Assembly: GCA_965112735.1 (NCBI GenBank) | Contig: OZ218950.1 | Coordinates: 3,224,001 to 3,288,000 of the forward strand | DNA length: 64,000 nt | Direction of reading: 5' to 3' | Origin: Phaeosaccion multiseriatum | Taxonomy: Eukaryota > Ochrophyta, other classes | In this document: positions 33,984 through 45,052 of the stretch, piece after piece | Position numbering within the stretch: position 1 is the stretch's first letter | How the letters are laid out: the number at the start of each line of letters is the position of its first letter | Notes under the pieces: model-generated | Seen by the model: the letters and a program-made list of their open reading frames with translations, nothing else | Databases searched by the model: none | What the model was told of the DNA's origin: nothing | Position numbers and translations under genes: made by a program

Positions 33984-36696
33984 ATGGCTCCTCCAACCCG
34001 CTTGTGGCGCCCAGAGGATCTGAACCGGCTGAAGGAACTCGAGCTTACCAACCAGCATGCCTACATGATGGGCCTAAGGAGCAAGGTGCGTCTGCTGCTG
34101 ATACTCTGCATCCCGCAGAAGAGTGGCAGTTGGTGGTGGATAAACAACGAATGACTGACGAACGAAGTCTCCTCCGTAGGTGATGGGCTTTGAGAGGGAG
34201 AGGGAGCTGTACCTGTCTGCGCTTCGGGAGGGACTCCAGCTGGGGCTCGACTTTCACGTGCCAGGAGGAGGTGAAGAAGAGGCGGGGACCAGCATGGGCA
34301 ATGGGTTGAGAGGAGAGGGGCTTCGCCGCGCATTGGATCAAGACGACGAGGAAGATGGCTGGGCTGGCGAGGAAGAGAGCGACGAAGAAGACGAAGAGAA
34401 GGAGGGCACACGCAGAGGGGAGGTGAAGCAAGGCGGTAAGACTGAGGGAGACACAGGGTCGGCAGGGGCTCCGCGGCCACGACTGGGAAGAGCAGCAGCC
34501 AGTGCACATCAAGGGCAGGCGGCCGCGGAGGCTGCTAGTGCAGAAGCAGGGCTGTCGGAGGTGCTCCTGGAAGGCGTCAGACGCAACAAGATGAAACAGG
34601 TGCAGCAGTCCAGGATCGCTGCCCACGAAAAGTGAGTGACGCAAATGAGCGCTTGGCGAAAGGCCATGGTTTCTTCTGGTGAGAGGGGGGGAGGAGAGTT
34701 GTTTTGCCAGCTCAATAGCAGTGGTGTTGTGTGTGATCCAAATTACGTCAATCTCAGAAGCGGTGTGCACTTACACCTCCTCTCCCTCTCATGAACAACA
34801 AAACAACGCAACAACAACACAATAGAGCGGAAGCACTGTGGCGCCTGCACACGGAGAAGGCGCGACTGACCAACTCCCTCCTCGCCGCCCGCCTCAACAA
34901 CGCCGACCACGCCTACGAGCTGCACACGCTGCGCCTCCTCCGCATCCTGGACAGGGAGAGGATGGAGCAGCTGCTGGAGGCCACGGACCCTGTAGGCAGC
35001 GGGGAGGAGGGAGCAGCAGGGGGGGGGGCGCAGCAGAAGCAGCGGGGGCAGTGGCACGAGGGGGTAGAGGGAGGAGGCGGGGTAGGAGGAAGGAAGGGCC
35101 CCAGATTGGAGCGGGTGTCCCCACGGGTGATTCAGGATTTGGAGAAGGCATTGAAGGCGGCGCAGGAGCACGTGCTGCGGACGACGACCGAGACGAGAGC
35201 CCTGGTGTCCAGCAATCTTTCCGCCAAGACCACGGAGGACAAGGTAAGGAGATTGGGTGGGTGGGTTTGGGGGGGGGATAGATTTTGGTGGCTTAGAGAG
35301 AAGGGGGCACTGTCCTATAGATGCTCACGAATTCTTGATTGTTGCTCGCTCTTCCCCCCACTCGCAGGAGGTAATGTCTGAGGTGGCCGGCCTTCAAACG
35401 GAAGTGCACGCACTCCGAGACAAGGTGGGTCCCATTTCTATCTATTCCATGCGGCTGGTTGGCGTACACGAGGAAGGAATTAGTTGGTTAAGGGGGCTCG
35501 AAACGGGAGAACTGACCACATTGCTTTCGAGTATCAAGCAAAGTCTGGGGTCCAAAGTCGGTCCTTGCTTGCAGCCTGCCGCACCCTCACCCATAGAGTT
35601 CCTCCTCTGCTGCTTTGTTCCCACGGCCCGTGCGAACTCGACTCACGCAACGCGAATGACTCACGACGCAAAGGTGCATGATGCGGAGGATATGCTGTGC
35701 CAAACCGTGCTGGACATCCTCACGCTGAGGCACAACGCCTTCGTCGGGCAGCGCCAAATGTGGGAGGAGAAGGGCATCGTGGAGGACAAGCTCGCTGCCC
35801 TTGAACGGGAAGTCTCCAGGTGGGTGGACATACATAATAACACGTATACAATGTATGATGCATGTCATAAGGCATTGCCCTCCGAAAATGGCGAAGCTTA
35901 GGGAGAGAGGGAGAAGACAACCTCTTTCAATCAATAGTGTCTCACTACCTCCTCCTCCTCCTCCTCCTCCTCCTCCTTCATCATACCCCACTCCCGCAGC
36001 ACTAAAGCCAGGCTTGGCGTGGAGAAGGCGCAGATGGCATCCAAGGTATGAACGAGTTGCTCTATACTCTGGTCCTCGAAACGCGCCACAAGCGTGTGCC
36101 TGTAGCTGCATCGGCGGCGCAGAGAGGGTGTGGGGGGTTGCGAAGTGAAGGACGGACGGGGAGCGGAGCCGTCTTACGTGGTTTGTGGGCTCACAAACAC
36201 GAGAGGGGATAAGAGGGAGGAGACAAGTCTTCTGCTCACGCCGCCTCCCCTCCCCCTACTCCTCACTCCCTCCCTGCGGCAGATCGAGCACACAACGAAA
36301 GGCATGCTGACTGACCTGACCCGAAAGCTGGAGATGAAGACGGTGGCCATGTGCCTCTTGAAGGAGCAGCATGACCAAGCAGAGCGCCTCTTTAAAGAGC
36401 GGAGGGCCAAGCTCGGGCTCAAGCTGGAGCACTGGCGGACGAAGCACAGCAAACTGCGGCGCAGGTGCCGGCTGGAGGTGGAGGGATACAAGACTGCATT
36501 GGCTGAGCTGGCGAGGAGAGTGGAGGCGCGAAAGACCGACCCGCGCAAGGTGCACGTACGCTCTGGCCTCGTGGGCGGACCCCACGAGGGGGTGGGGCTA
36601 TGGGACGACACGAGCAGCGTCAGCGTTAGTTCTGCGGAGGAGGCAGAGGAAGGAGGAGGTCGAGGAGGCGTGGAGTTTCAGCTGCGCAAAGGGTGA
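33984..36696 (+). CDS. Coiled-coil protein, possibly cilium-associated
   Basis: Not recognised as a named family. Exons 33984-34085, 34180-34631, 34826-35243, 35368-35424, 35674-35819, 36000-36045 and 36283-36696 keep phase, about 544 aa. Helical heptad-like segments make up most of it: RLKELELTNQHAYMMGLRSK, ALWRLHTEKARLTNSLLAA, VMSEVAGLQTEVHALRDK, LTRKLEMKTVAMCLLKEQHD and LEHWRTKHSKLRRRCRLEV. Acidic (about 34340-34420) and Gly/Gln-rich (about 35000-35090) inserts interrupt the helices. There is no signal peptide or membrane segment. A head-to-head position with DRC3 and the long coiled coil suggest an axonemal or basal-body role; this is inference from context only. Confidence 0.6.
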
Positions 36697-36757
36697 AGAT
36701 TCTTCTCTCTTTGTTTTTTCCCGTTGAGATTTCCTCTCCTTACAGTATTATTGTAAT

Positions 36758-36830
36758 GATAGCGCGCCGGCTGGCGCCGGCGATACAACTGTACACTGTA
36801 GCGGATAGCGGACAGTTTATCAGGGGTTGA
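36758..36830. mobile_element. Truncated relic of a B-type element
   Basis: The segment has the same GATAGCG/GCCGGCTGGCGCCGG units as nested element B and ends TTTATCAGGGGTTGA, close to B's right end GTGTGTCAGGGGTCGA. No left terminus was found. Confidence 0.5.
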
Positions 36831-37204
36831 ATTACTATCATCGGCCCCGTGCACGCCTAGCGGCCTAGGCCTATTTTGGAAAATTGCCCGGCCTAGCGAG
36901 GGCCGTAGGCCCTCGGCCTATTTATAGGCCGCCTAGGCGGCGGCCTAGGCGGGGGCCGGAGGCCCGCGGCCTAGGGCAGACGCCAACTAGGCGCAGGTCC
37001 AGGGCGGGAATATGCTCATATGCCCCTGGGCTGGCCCGGGACCCGCCCAGTCGTCAGTTTTAAGCAAATGTATTGGGATAAGTGAGGAGTAGACTTGGTT
37101 CGTGTTGTCTCTTTCCGCCTCGCTGGCCCTACGAGGAGTGCAGGCCTACAGGTGTGCTGCTACCCACTGGCTGGGCGGCACCACGCACGCGCCCACGGTC
37201 ACTG

Positions 37205-37436
37205 TCGACCCCTGACACACTATCGCCCACATTCTCGATAGCGCGCTATCGGCCGCGGCCGATAGCGGATAGCGTGCCGGCTGGCGCCGGCCGATAGCGG
37301 ATAGCGCGCCGGCTGGCGGATAGCACGCCCCAACAACCCCCCCCCCCCCCCCAAAGCCGGCTGACGCTGCCGATAGCGGATAGCGCGCCGGCTGGCGCCG
37401 GCGATAGCGGATAGCGGATAGTGTGTCAGGGGTCGA
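37205..37436. mobile_element. Nested TIR element B (232 bp)
   Basis: Perfect inverted ends: TCGACCCCTGACACACTATC on the left and its reverse complement on the right. The 6-bp target duplication TCACTG lies at 37199-37204 and 37437-37442. The interior is tandem GATAGCG(GATAGCG)CGCCGGCTGGCGCCGG units plus a C16 run. Copy 1 of element A has the same site uninterrupted (about 12639-12650), which serves as the empty site. Confidence 0.88.
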
Positions 37437-37443
37437 TCACTGG

Positions 37444-37662
37444 TCGGCCCTGGAAGAGGTTACAGTGTGCGCCGGTCATAATCAGTTATCAGGCCGGGCT
37501 GGTGCCAATAATCAGTAATCAGGCCGGCTAGCGCCCGTCATAATCAGTAATCAGACCCGGCTGGCGCCGGCCATAATCAGTAATCAGGCCCGGCTGGCGC
37601 CATAATCAGTAATCAGGCCGGCTGGCGCCGGCAGTAATCAGTAATCTGAAATTTAGGGACGA
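37444..37662. mobile_element. Nested TIR element C (219 bp), abutting B
   Basis: Short imperfect inverted ends: TCGGCCCT on the left, AGGGACGA on the right (reverse complement TCGTCCCT). The 6-bp target duplication CACTGG lies at 37438-37443 and 37663-37668, overlapping B's right duplication. The interior is about six tandem units of ATAATCAGTAATCAGG plus CCGGCTGGCGCC, a motif shared with B. Confidence 0.75.
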
Positions 37663-38206
37663 CACTGGGAGGCTGCCTAGAGGCGGGCTATAGGCCGCCT
37701 AGGGCTGAAAAGTGAGCGGCCTATTTCGGCCGGAGGCCGCCGGCCTAGGCCTATTTCGGCCGCCGGCCTAGGCCTATTTCGGCCGAAGGCCGAGCGGCCT
37801 AGCGGCCTATAGCCTAGGCCGCTAGGCGTGCACGGGGCCGACTATCATGTATGGGCCGCTCCTCACGCTCCGCTGAAGAAAGATTACTTTGCCGCTCCGC
37901 TCAATCAAGAAGATCCGAGGCTCCCAGATTCAACCGGTGGAACCCCAAAGTGGGCGATTCAGATCGATTCATTGACATGTGGCAATCTATCTTAGACGTT
38001 CATGCCGGTGTGGGGTCCTCTTTTTTACGCGGGACTTACTACCGGCAGGGCACCTCTTAGAATGGCGGTTGGAATGCCCTGCTGTGGGTAAGTAGAGAGG
38101 ATGTACACTTGGGAAGCGGGAGAAAGGGGGCACATACATTGCATTACAGCGTCTGCAAGAGCAGATCGAGAAGGAAGGCAAGATTACGGTAAATGCGTAG
38201 CAGGAC

Positions 38207-41200
38207 ATGGAAGAGGAAGAGGATCACATTGCTGATTGCTATGCGCCTGATGAAGAAGATGAGCGGCAGCAGTTTTCAGGATCACCCGGCGAGGGCAGTG
38301 TATATGGTGCAGCGAGGCACCAACAAGCTCAAGGTGGATTGCGCCAATCACCATCTGTGCCATCCGCACCAGTGGGGGCAGGGGCACTTGCAGCTGGAAC
38401 AGCAGGGGTGGTGGGCGAGGGAGGGCGGCCAGACGCTGAGAGAGGGGACGGGCGGCCATTGCTGCTAGCAGCGGCAGCGGCAGAAAGTGACAGGGACGGA
38501 AGGCGGGCCAAGGGGAGTTGCGTGCGATGCAAACGCTGGCACCGACGGTGTGACGGCAAGGTGCCATGCGAAGGGTGTGTTTCCAGGGGCTTTACGGAGG
38601 GCTGCATCTACGAGAAGCCTCGCAAGGTGAGAAGTATGCGTCATGTCATCTTATTGCGCTCCTTCCCTCTCAGTCTCACCCACTTGCTCAGCCTTGCATT
38701 TCCTTGTTCTTTGTTGCACCAACTCACTCCTGCGCCTCTCTCTCTCCCGGTTGCTCTTCTCCTATGTGCATAGAGAGGACCAAAGCCTGGTACGGTGCGG
38801 CGAAAGAAGGAGGCGAAGGGCGGTGGGGGAGGAAGCAAACCAGCGGCTCGGAGAGAGCCTCCACGAGAGACCCCTTCTGGGAGACGGGCCACCCCTTCTC
38901 GGCAGGAAGTACACGCCTGGACTGGGGTGGAGGGGAGACAGCAGCAGCAGTACCAGCAGTATCAGCAGCACCAGCAGCAGCACGAGCCGCAGCAGCAGCA
39001 GCAGCCGCGGCAAAACCAGCATAGTCACATAGATACGCTATCAGCCAGGCTTATGTCCACTTCTACGTCTACCCTTGCCCCTTCCGGCCCGGGCGTGAGG
39101 TCAAGACCATGGAGCGCACCGCCAGCAAGGGAACATCATGGGCAGCCCAGAGAGGAGGAGAAGGTGTCCAGCCATTATTTCTCTTCGCCACAGCCTCGAC
39201 CGCCTACGGGTCCGAGCATGTACGTTGAGTCGACAGGTCAACAACGACGGATCAGGGAGCCCCTCTCATCGCCAGACTACTTGAAGCAGCCGCCACAGCC
39301 GCGAAAACGCCAACGACAGGAGCTACCGTACACCCAGGAGCAGATAGACTACGATCATCACTATCCCCAGCCTCGAGGGACACCAGGGGCGGCGCCCTCA
39401 TACGATCAGCACCACCACCACCAGCACATACATCGTCATCATCAGCAGCAGCAACAGCAGCGGCAGCAGCAGCAGCAGCAGCAGTACCCACCGTATCCAT
39501 CCCACCTTAGAGGACCACCACCACAGCATCTGCCACCCCAGCACTGGTATCAGCAGCCTATTGCTCACTCGCACGCGCCTCTCGTATCACCTCCGTCATC
39601 TCTCGAACCAGCCCCGTACCTCCCCCGCCCACCGTACCGACAACCGCAAGAGCAAGAGCAACAGCAACAGCAGCAGAGCCACTACCTTCAGGCGCAAGCT
39701 CCACTTCACCCCGCCCACTTGGTCACCACCAGCAACGAGCGGGAGCGGCGCTCGCATGCCGCCTATCGAGAGCAACCCGCACAGGCGCACTCGGGCTACA
39801 CTCCCTTCTATCAAGTCTGGCGTCAGGGCGGGGGAGACGACGCGTATGGAGAGGTGAGTATGGAGCGGAGAGCAGTGGCCCAGTACGGAGCAGCAGCAGC
39901 AGAGGAAGAAGTCGAGGGGGGTCCACCGCGTACCACCACTGTGCCTGTGGGCGACAGCAGACAGGGCAGCAGTAGTAGCAGCCTTCCTGGCGTCAGAAGT
40001 GGCCAAACCAGCGCCGGTAGCAGCGGTAGTCGACTCAGAGAGCGTGAGGTGGTGGGGCCAGCAGAGGCGATGTCTGCCTCTGCCCACGCCCACCGCCATA
40101 CGCCTCCTCGGCAATCATGGGAGGAGGGGTCGGCTCGTTTTCTCGCCGTCCCGACACCAGCAGTGCCGTTGGGTCGACAGACCTCTCCTCCGACAAGAGG
40201 CCCTCCCTCGTCGCCTGGCCCTTCTGCTGGTGGTGGCGGTGGTGTGAGTGGGGGCAACTGCCCAGAGGTTCGTTTCTTGGCCCACTTTGCCGAGGAGATG
40301 GGGCCTGCAGGCACCTTCCTGCCTCTCTTCTCGTCCAACGGTGCCGTAAGTTTCGGAGACAGTGACAATGGCGGCCTCACCATGCAGGGCTTGGTATCGT
40401 CCCTCAGGGCCGTGAGCCCTCAGCGCTTGGAGCGCGTCTTTGCTGCTGGCTCGACCCGTGCATCAGCGGAGGGTAGGGGCGGGGGGAGGCTGCAAGTGGT
40501 GGAGCGGGCCGCTCTCGTCCCTGCGTTTCCCGCGGCGGAGGAGAACTGCGTGCTGTGGGGATGTGTGGCTCTCGGCGCCGTGAGATGCGGTCATCCTGCC
40601 TGGACCCTGTATCTTTCGCATGCGCTAATGTGGTCGGAGATGAGCGTCTCTTGGGGCCCGGGCGAGGCAGCTGTGGAAGGAGCAGCGCCACCAGTAGCAG
40701 CAGCAGCAGCAGCAGGACGGTCAGCCGGACGATACAGCAGTGGTCGTAGTAGGAGGAGCGGCAGCGGCAGTGGCGGCAGTAGCAGTGGCAGTGGCAGTGC
40801 GACCAGGCTGTTGAGTCATGTGCTGTTGGCCGAGGGGCTGTACGTCGCTTCTCTCCACAGCCACACCAGAGCCCACCTTGTTGAGTGCGAGAGGCTCTAC
40901 GACGAGATGGAGAGCCAACGGCATCAGCAACAGGCGGCAGGAGCAGGAGGGGAACAGGCCCCGCCCACCAGCCGCGTGTACCAGCTATCAGAGGTGCCAC
41001 CAGGAGTTCGGGCGCTCATGACCTTCCTGGCCGTACTTACCGCCTCTGTCATCACCGCACCCGATGCTGATGCCGCGACAGACAGCGGCAGCAGCAGCGC
41101 CGCCCCGCCCCTCCTGGCGCCCATCTCCGAGCCCGTCAAAAGCGACACCCCTCCACCCCTCCTGCCTCCCGTAACGGAGGTCGGGCAGCGCAGCAGCAGG

Positions 41201-42298
41201 AGGCACGGGCAGCAGAGTAGCGGAAAGACTCTCGTGGTCGTGCATCATCTTCCTCCTCCTCCGGGGCAGGACGGGAACGCAGAGGCAGCAGCAGTAGCCG
41301 CAGCAGCAGCAGAGAGCACCGCAACTTGTTGCTCGCCAGAAGGTTTACGCCAGCGCGTCGCCACTGACCTTGGGGCTTTCCCTGTGCCTCGAGCACTCGT
41401 GGAGCTCTATCTCTCTGCCATGATCGATCGGCACAACGACCACCTCAAAAGGGAGATTGCGGAGCGAGCGCTGGAAGCATCAGGTGGAGAGGAAGGTGGT
41501 GGTGGTGGTGGAGGAGGAGGAGGAGGAGGAGGAGGAGGAGGAGGAGGAGGAGGAGGAGGAGGAGGAGGAGGAGGAGGAGGAGAGGAAGGGGGTGGGAGCA
41601 GCAGGTCCGGAGAGGGAGCAGTGGCCATAGCGGCGGAGGGCACGTGGGCTGGCATTGCACGCATGGAAGCGACTCTGCAGAGTATGAAGCCTGTTCTCCC
41701 AGGACGGCCCCGGCCCATTTTGGGTGCTCCCTCATCAGCACCCTCCGGGATCAGTAGTACCGCCACCGCGACAACAACAGCAGCAGCGGTTGGTGGTACA
41801 GGGAGCGAGGCGGTGGGCCCGGGGCAGGGGAGCAGCACCCTTATGGAGGCTATGACTCTTCATCTCAACGGTGTAGTGCAACTGTACCAGTCGAGAGACG
41901 TGCAGAGATTTCTGCAAGAGGTGCGAGACCTCGTCTCTCTCTTGGACGACCATGGGACACCGGGCTGCCTGCTACTCTTCGCTCCTCATGCGGTACATCA
42001 GCACCTCTTTCTGCTACGCCAGTTGGGAGCCAGGCGTGAGTATGACCAGTTGAGAAGCCTCCTCTTGCCGTGCCACCTTCCCGTGGTGCCCGACTTCGAC
42101 TCCTACTCGACGAGAAGTGCTCTTCCTGCTGGAGATGCCTGCCTCGAAGGGCTGGAGGAGCACTTCCCTGGCGTTGGCGCAGGAGGCCAAGATCAAGGGG
42201 CTCATGCGGGGGGGCGTTGCCCCCCTCGGCCTTCAAGAAGCGAAGTCAGCCCATCTCCTGGGCTGAGTAGTGACAGTGACCCCGACGACGGGCAGTAG
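38207..42298 (+). CDS. Zn(II)2Cys6 (Gal4-type) transcription factor
   Basis: Exons 38207-38626 and 38774-42298 join in phase 0, about 1314 aa. The DNA-binding cluster near residues 104-131 follows C-x2-C-x6-C-x5-C-x2-C-x8-C (begins CVRCKRWHRRCDGKVPC) with basic residues after it. Gln/His/Pro-rich regions follow (about 38940-39700), typical of activation domains. A mid-region with CVLWGCVALGAVRCGHP and LYLSHALMWSEM may be a reduced fungal-type middle homology region. There is a run of about 30 Gly (41500-41585). The family is found in fungi and in stramenopile algae, including the N. gaditana lipid regulator ZnCys; orthology is not claimed. An in-phase upstream exon (about 38149-38188) ending at a GTAAAT donor may add residues. 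Element A copy 2 lies just upstream. Confidence 0.8.
41500..41585. repeat. (GGA/GGT)n coding a poly-Gly run
   Basis: Trinucleotide repeat inside the Zn2Cys6 gene; in frame it gives about 30 consecutive Gly. Confidence 0.9.
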
Positions 42299-42729
42299 TT
42301 GGCAGTAGTTGGATAAGCCGACGACGGAGGCGGGGGGGCGAGAGAGGGTTTGATTTATTGGATAGATTCTTCCTTAGGTAATGGCGGTGAGTAGTAGGAC
42401 GAGTGAGATGGAAAAGTGTCGTGTAAAACCAGCTCACACACTGTGGGAGACATGGAGTTTTTTTTTCCCCCCCCCTTCAGTCTGAGTATCTGAGTTGTAG
42501 CACATGACAAAAATAAAGGGAAGTAATCAAATGACAGAACAGACAAAACTGCGCGGCGCGAGAGACTATGATTGTACATATATGGCTGGGACGAGGAGAT
42601 AGGACAGGGGCAACAGGAGAGTATATATATATTTTATGGGAAAGGGTATAATTGATGATCGTTCTTTCCATTACACAGGACCTTTTTTTCCGACGGCGGT
42701 TCTTTACTTGGCAAGTGAAAACAGAGGAA
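42299..42729. other. Intergenic gap between tandem genes
   Basis: Holds the 3' end of the Zn2Cys6 gene and the promoter of the next gene. There is an AT-rich stretch with ATATATAT at about 42620-42632. The downstream frame is open from 42652. Confidence 0.4.
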
Positions 42730-43921
42730 ATGGAGGGGGGTGCCTCCGCTGTGCCGCTAAGAGAAGCAGCAGAAGCAGTAGATCGGGTGCGGCAGGCGGA
42801 GGCGACTACGGCCGATGCAGCTTTGGTGCTCCAGGACGAGCACGAGGTAGAGGAGGAAGATGAGAGGGAGGAGGAGGGGGAGGAGGAGGAGCAGGAGGGC
42901 CTGCTTCTTGCTGCGGAGGAAGCGCTGGACAGCGATGCTATCATCGCCCAGACCGTGAGGAGGGTATCCGCCGCTCTTCTGAAGAGTCGAAAGGGAAATC
43001 GCAAGGAGGAGGAAGTTGTGAAGGCCTTTTTGCGGAAGCTGGAGGAGTCTTGGACAATGAGGGCTGCGAGACTGCGGAAAGAGGGGAAAAATGCAGGGGA
43101 GAGGCGCATGGAGGAAGAAGACCGGCAGCTCGAGAAGGCGAGAAGACAGAGAGAGCTGGGTGAGTGAACTCGGCTTGGCCGGACCGTGGATGAGGGGAAC
43201 GATATTTTCCCCAGAGCATGCCCGAAATAACTCCTTCCTCGTCCCTCCTCCACTATTTTTGCCTCTTCCACAGAGAGAGAGGTTGAGTTTGAGCAAGAGG
43301 ACCAAGAGTTGGAGGAGAATCAGGTCGTGGGCCAGTTGCTCTACTCGGAAGCCAGCGAGCAGGAGGAGGAGGGGCGGAGGAGGGCTGTCAGACCCCGCCT
43401 GGTCGTCGGAACAGCACCCCTCGTCCTGCCCCTCGGGTGTACGCTGGTGGGCGGTCGGCCAAGGGCCCTTCTCAAGGCCCCAAAGGCCCCATGGGCTCCC
43501 ACAGCCTCTCCGCGCCCGGTGCCCTGGAGGGAAAGAGATCTACTTGGCGTTACGTGGGCGGCTGTGGGCTTGAATGTTGACGGGGAAGGGGAAGCGCGGC
43601 AGGAGGAGAGGAGCAGCAGCGAGGTCGACGCCGTTGCCAGGGGCCATGCTTTGGATGTTTCTAGAGACGCAGAGAGGGATGCGTCTGCAGATGCCACGGG
43701 GCCGTCGCACCTGCCGGCAGATGGCGTAACCCCATTGGCATCAGCCCCTGTCCCCTCAGCTGCTCCGACAGAGGTAGGAGCGGCAAGAGGATCGGCAGCA
43801 GCAATTCCAGCAGCGACAGCAGGAGTAGCAGCAGCAGCGGCTGAAGGGGCGGTAAATACAGAGGAAGGAAATTCGGCCCAGACGGCTGCAGTCGAAGGGC
43901 GAGGTAGTGAAGAACGGAACG

Positions 43922-43954
<33 letters not shown>

Positions 43955-44253
43955 CTCGCGCAGAAGCCCCCACTACCGAGGATGGACATGATAAAGCTGC
44001 GGCGCAAGTGCCCATCGGCAGAGCAGAGCAGAACAATGACAGTGAGGATGTCGAGATGGAAGAGGTGGAAGAAGATGGGCTTTTCGACGACGCCTGGGGA
44101 GGCAATCGCCTCGTCGCTGTGTATCACTCAGGCCTCAAGAAGACGGTGGGCGACAAGTGGAAGCTGCGGCTGAATGGCGTCGTAATCTCCGCGGACGGGA
44201 AAGAGTACTTGCTCGACAAATGCGCGTGCAGCATGCCCCTCGACATCACTTGA
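42730..44253 (+). CDS. TFIIA large subunit-like protein
   Basis: TFIIA stabilises TBP on the promoter. Exons 42730-43159 and 43274-44253 join in phase, about 469 aa. The C terminus fits the TFIIA alpha/beta barrel: acidic DVEMEEVEEDGLFDD, then RLVAVYHSGLKKTVGDKWKL and RLNGVVISADGKEYLLDKC. The N-terminal segment DSDAIIAQTVRRVSAALLK then EEEVVKAFLRKLEESW resembles the N-terminal helical region, though an acidic/Ala stretch precedes it. The linker is Ala/Ser-rich and poorly conserved, as in the family. A start at 42730 is chosen; the frame is open from 42652, and an upstream exon is possible. Confidence 0.55.
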
Positions 44254-45052
44254 CCCTTTAAACCTTGACCTCCGGACTCACTCACTCAGAGCTGCGGCCC
44301 GCCGTTCAGCTGCAAAGCACGCACACTGTTGTTCGTCGGCTCTTGTCGCAGCAAGCTGAATTCAAACAGGGGGGGGGCATCTTGAGGAGCGAAGGCGGAA
44401 ACTCTCGACTTGGGGCACATGGGCAGTCGTCATTGCGCGCTGTCTTGTCCCATCCGTGAAGGCACGGGGGGCTCGGGGGGAGCGACTTGGCACTGCCGAG
44501 CAGTTCCCTCCTCGCCCGGAATGTACGCTGCCTACGTAATACCAAGGTGCCTCCAGTCCAGTGAGGGACGGCATGACCAACGCCGGCCGCGAAGCCGCTG
44601 CTCGTCTGCCAGCGTGGTCTTTCACTCGTCCGCCAGCTCTACGCACCCTCGCTTTGGACGGTGTGGTCGCGCGGAGCGTAAGAGGGGCTCGAGTAGCGGT
44701 CAACGGTCTTGATGAACAGTAAAGTAAGCACGACTACACTGAGGAGCGCGCAGGGACACACGCACGTGGATCTTTTCTTTGGGGGGCGCTGAAGAAGGGA
44801 AGGGCACCTCTACCTTTCGGAGCGGATACCCTCCCCACCGGAACATCAAGACCAAGACATGGTGAGAAGGGGTGGTCCGGGCACAGGACGAAGGGTCGTT
44901 CGTTGGGTATTCGAAGTCCAATGCAAGCCGCAGGGTGATGCCCAAACGAGTGTTCAGGCTTGCTTTGCTTCCAACAAATACATACAATAGTGAGATGGCA
45001 ACAGAGGTTTTTACGACAGAGCGCCTCCCGCCCTACCCTCTACCCTCCTTCC
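44254..45052. other. Convergent intergenic region of 800 bp
   Basis: No ORF with a recognisable domain or splice continuity was seen. Confidence 0.4.

Larger units (their letters stand above)
36841..37841 (+). mobile_element. Non-autonomous TIR transposon, element A copy 2, with two nested insertions
   Basis: 1001 bp. Its 30-bp inverted ends start TCGGCCCCGTGCACGCC, and a perfect 6-bp target duplication CTATCA flanks it (36835-36840, 37842-37847). It is inverted relative to copy 1 (12489-12941). The shared core includes about 125 bp at roughly 96% identity (37081-37204), then resumes after the nested elements at about 37664. Elements B and C sit inside it; without them it is about 538 bp. 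It lies about 365 bp upstream of the Zn2Cys6 gene start and could affect its promoter. Confidence 0.88.

Noticed and set aside
37500-37650. Repeat units of about 30 bp in element C
   Set aside because: No variable spacers, and the array is internal to a small transposon with a target duplication, so it is not a CRISPR array.
38062-38090. Possible first exon of the Zn2Cys6 gene with a GTAAGT donor
   Set aside because: Its phase does not fit the downstream acceptors in the known frame.
39596-40383. Minus-strand ORFs of 170-200 aa opposite the Zn2Cys6 gene
   Set aside because: They are shadows of the low-complexity plus-strand coding exon, with no domain or splice support.
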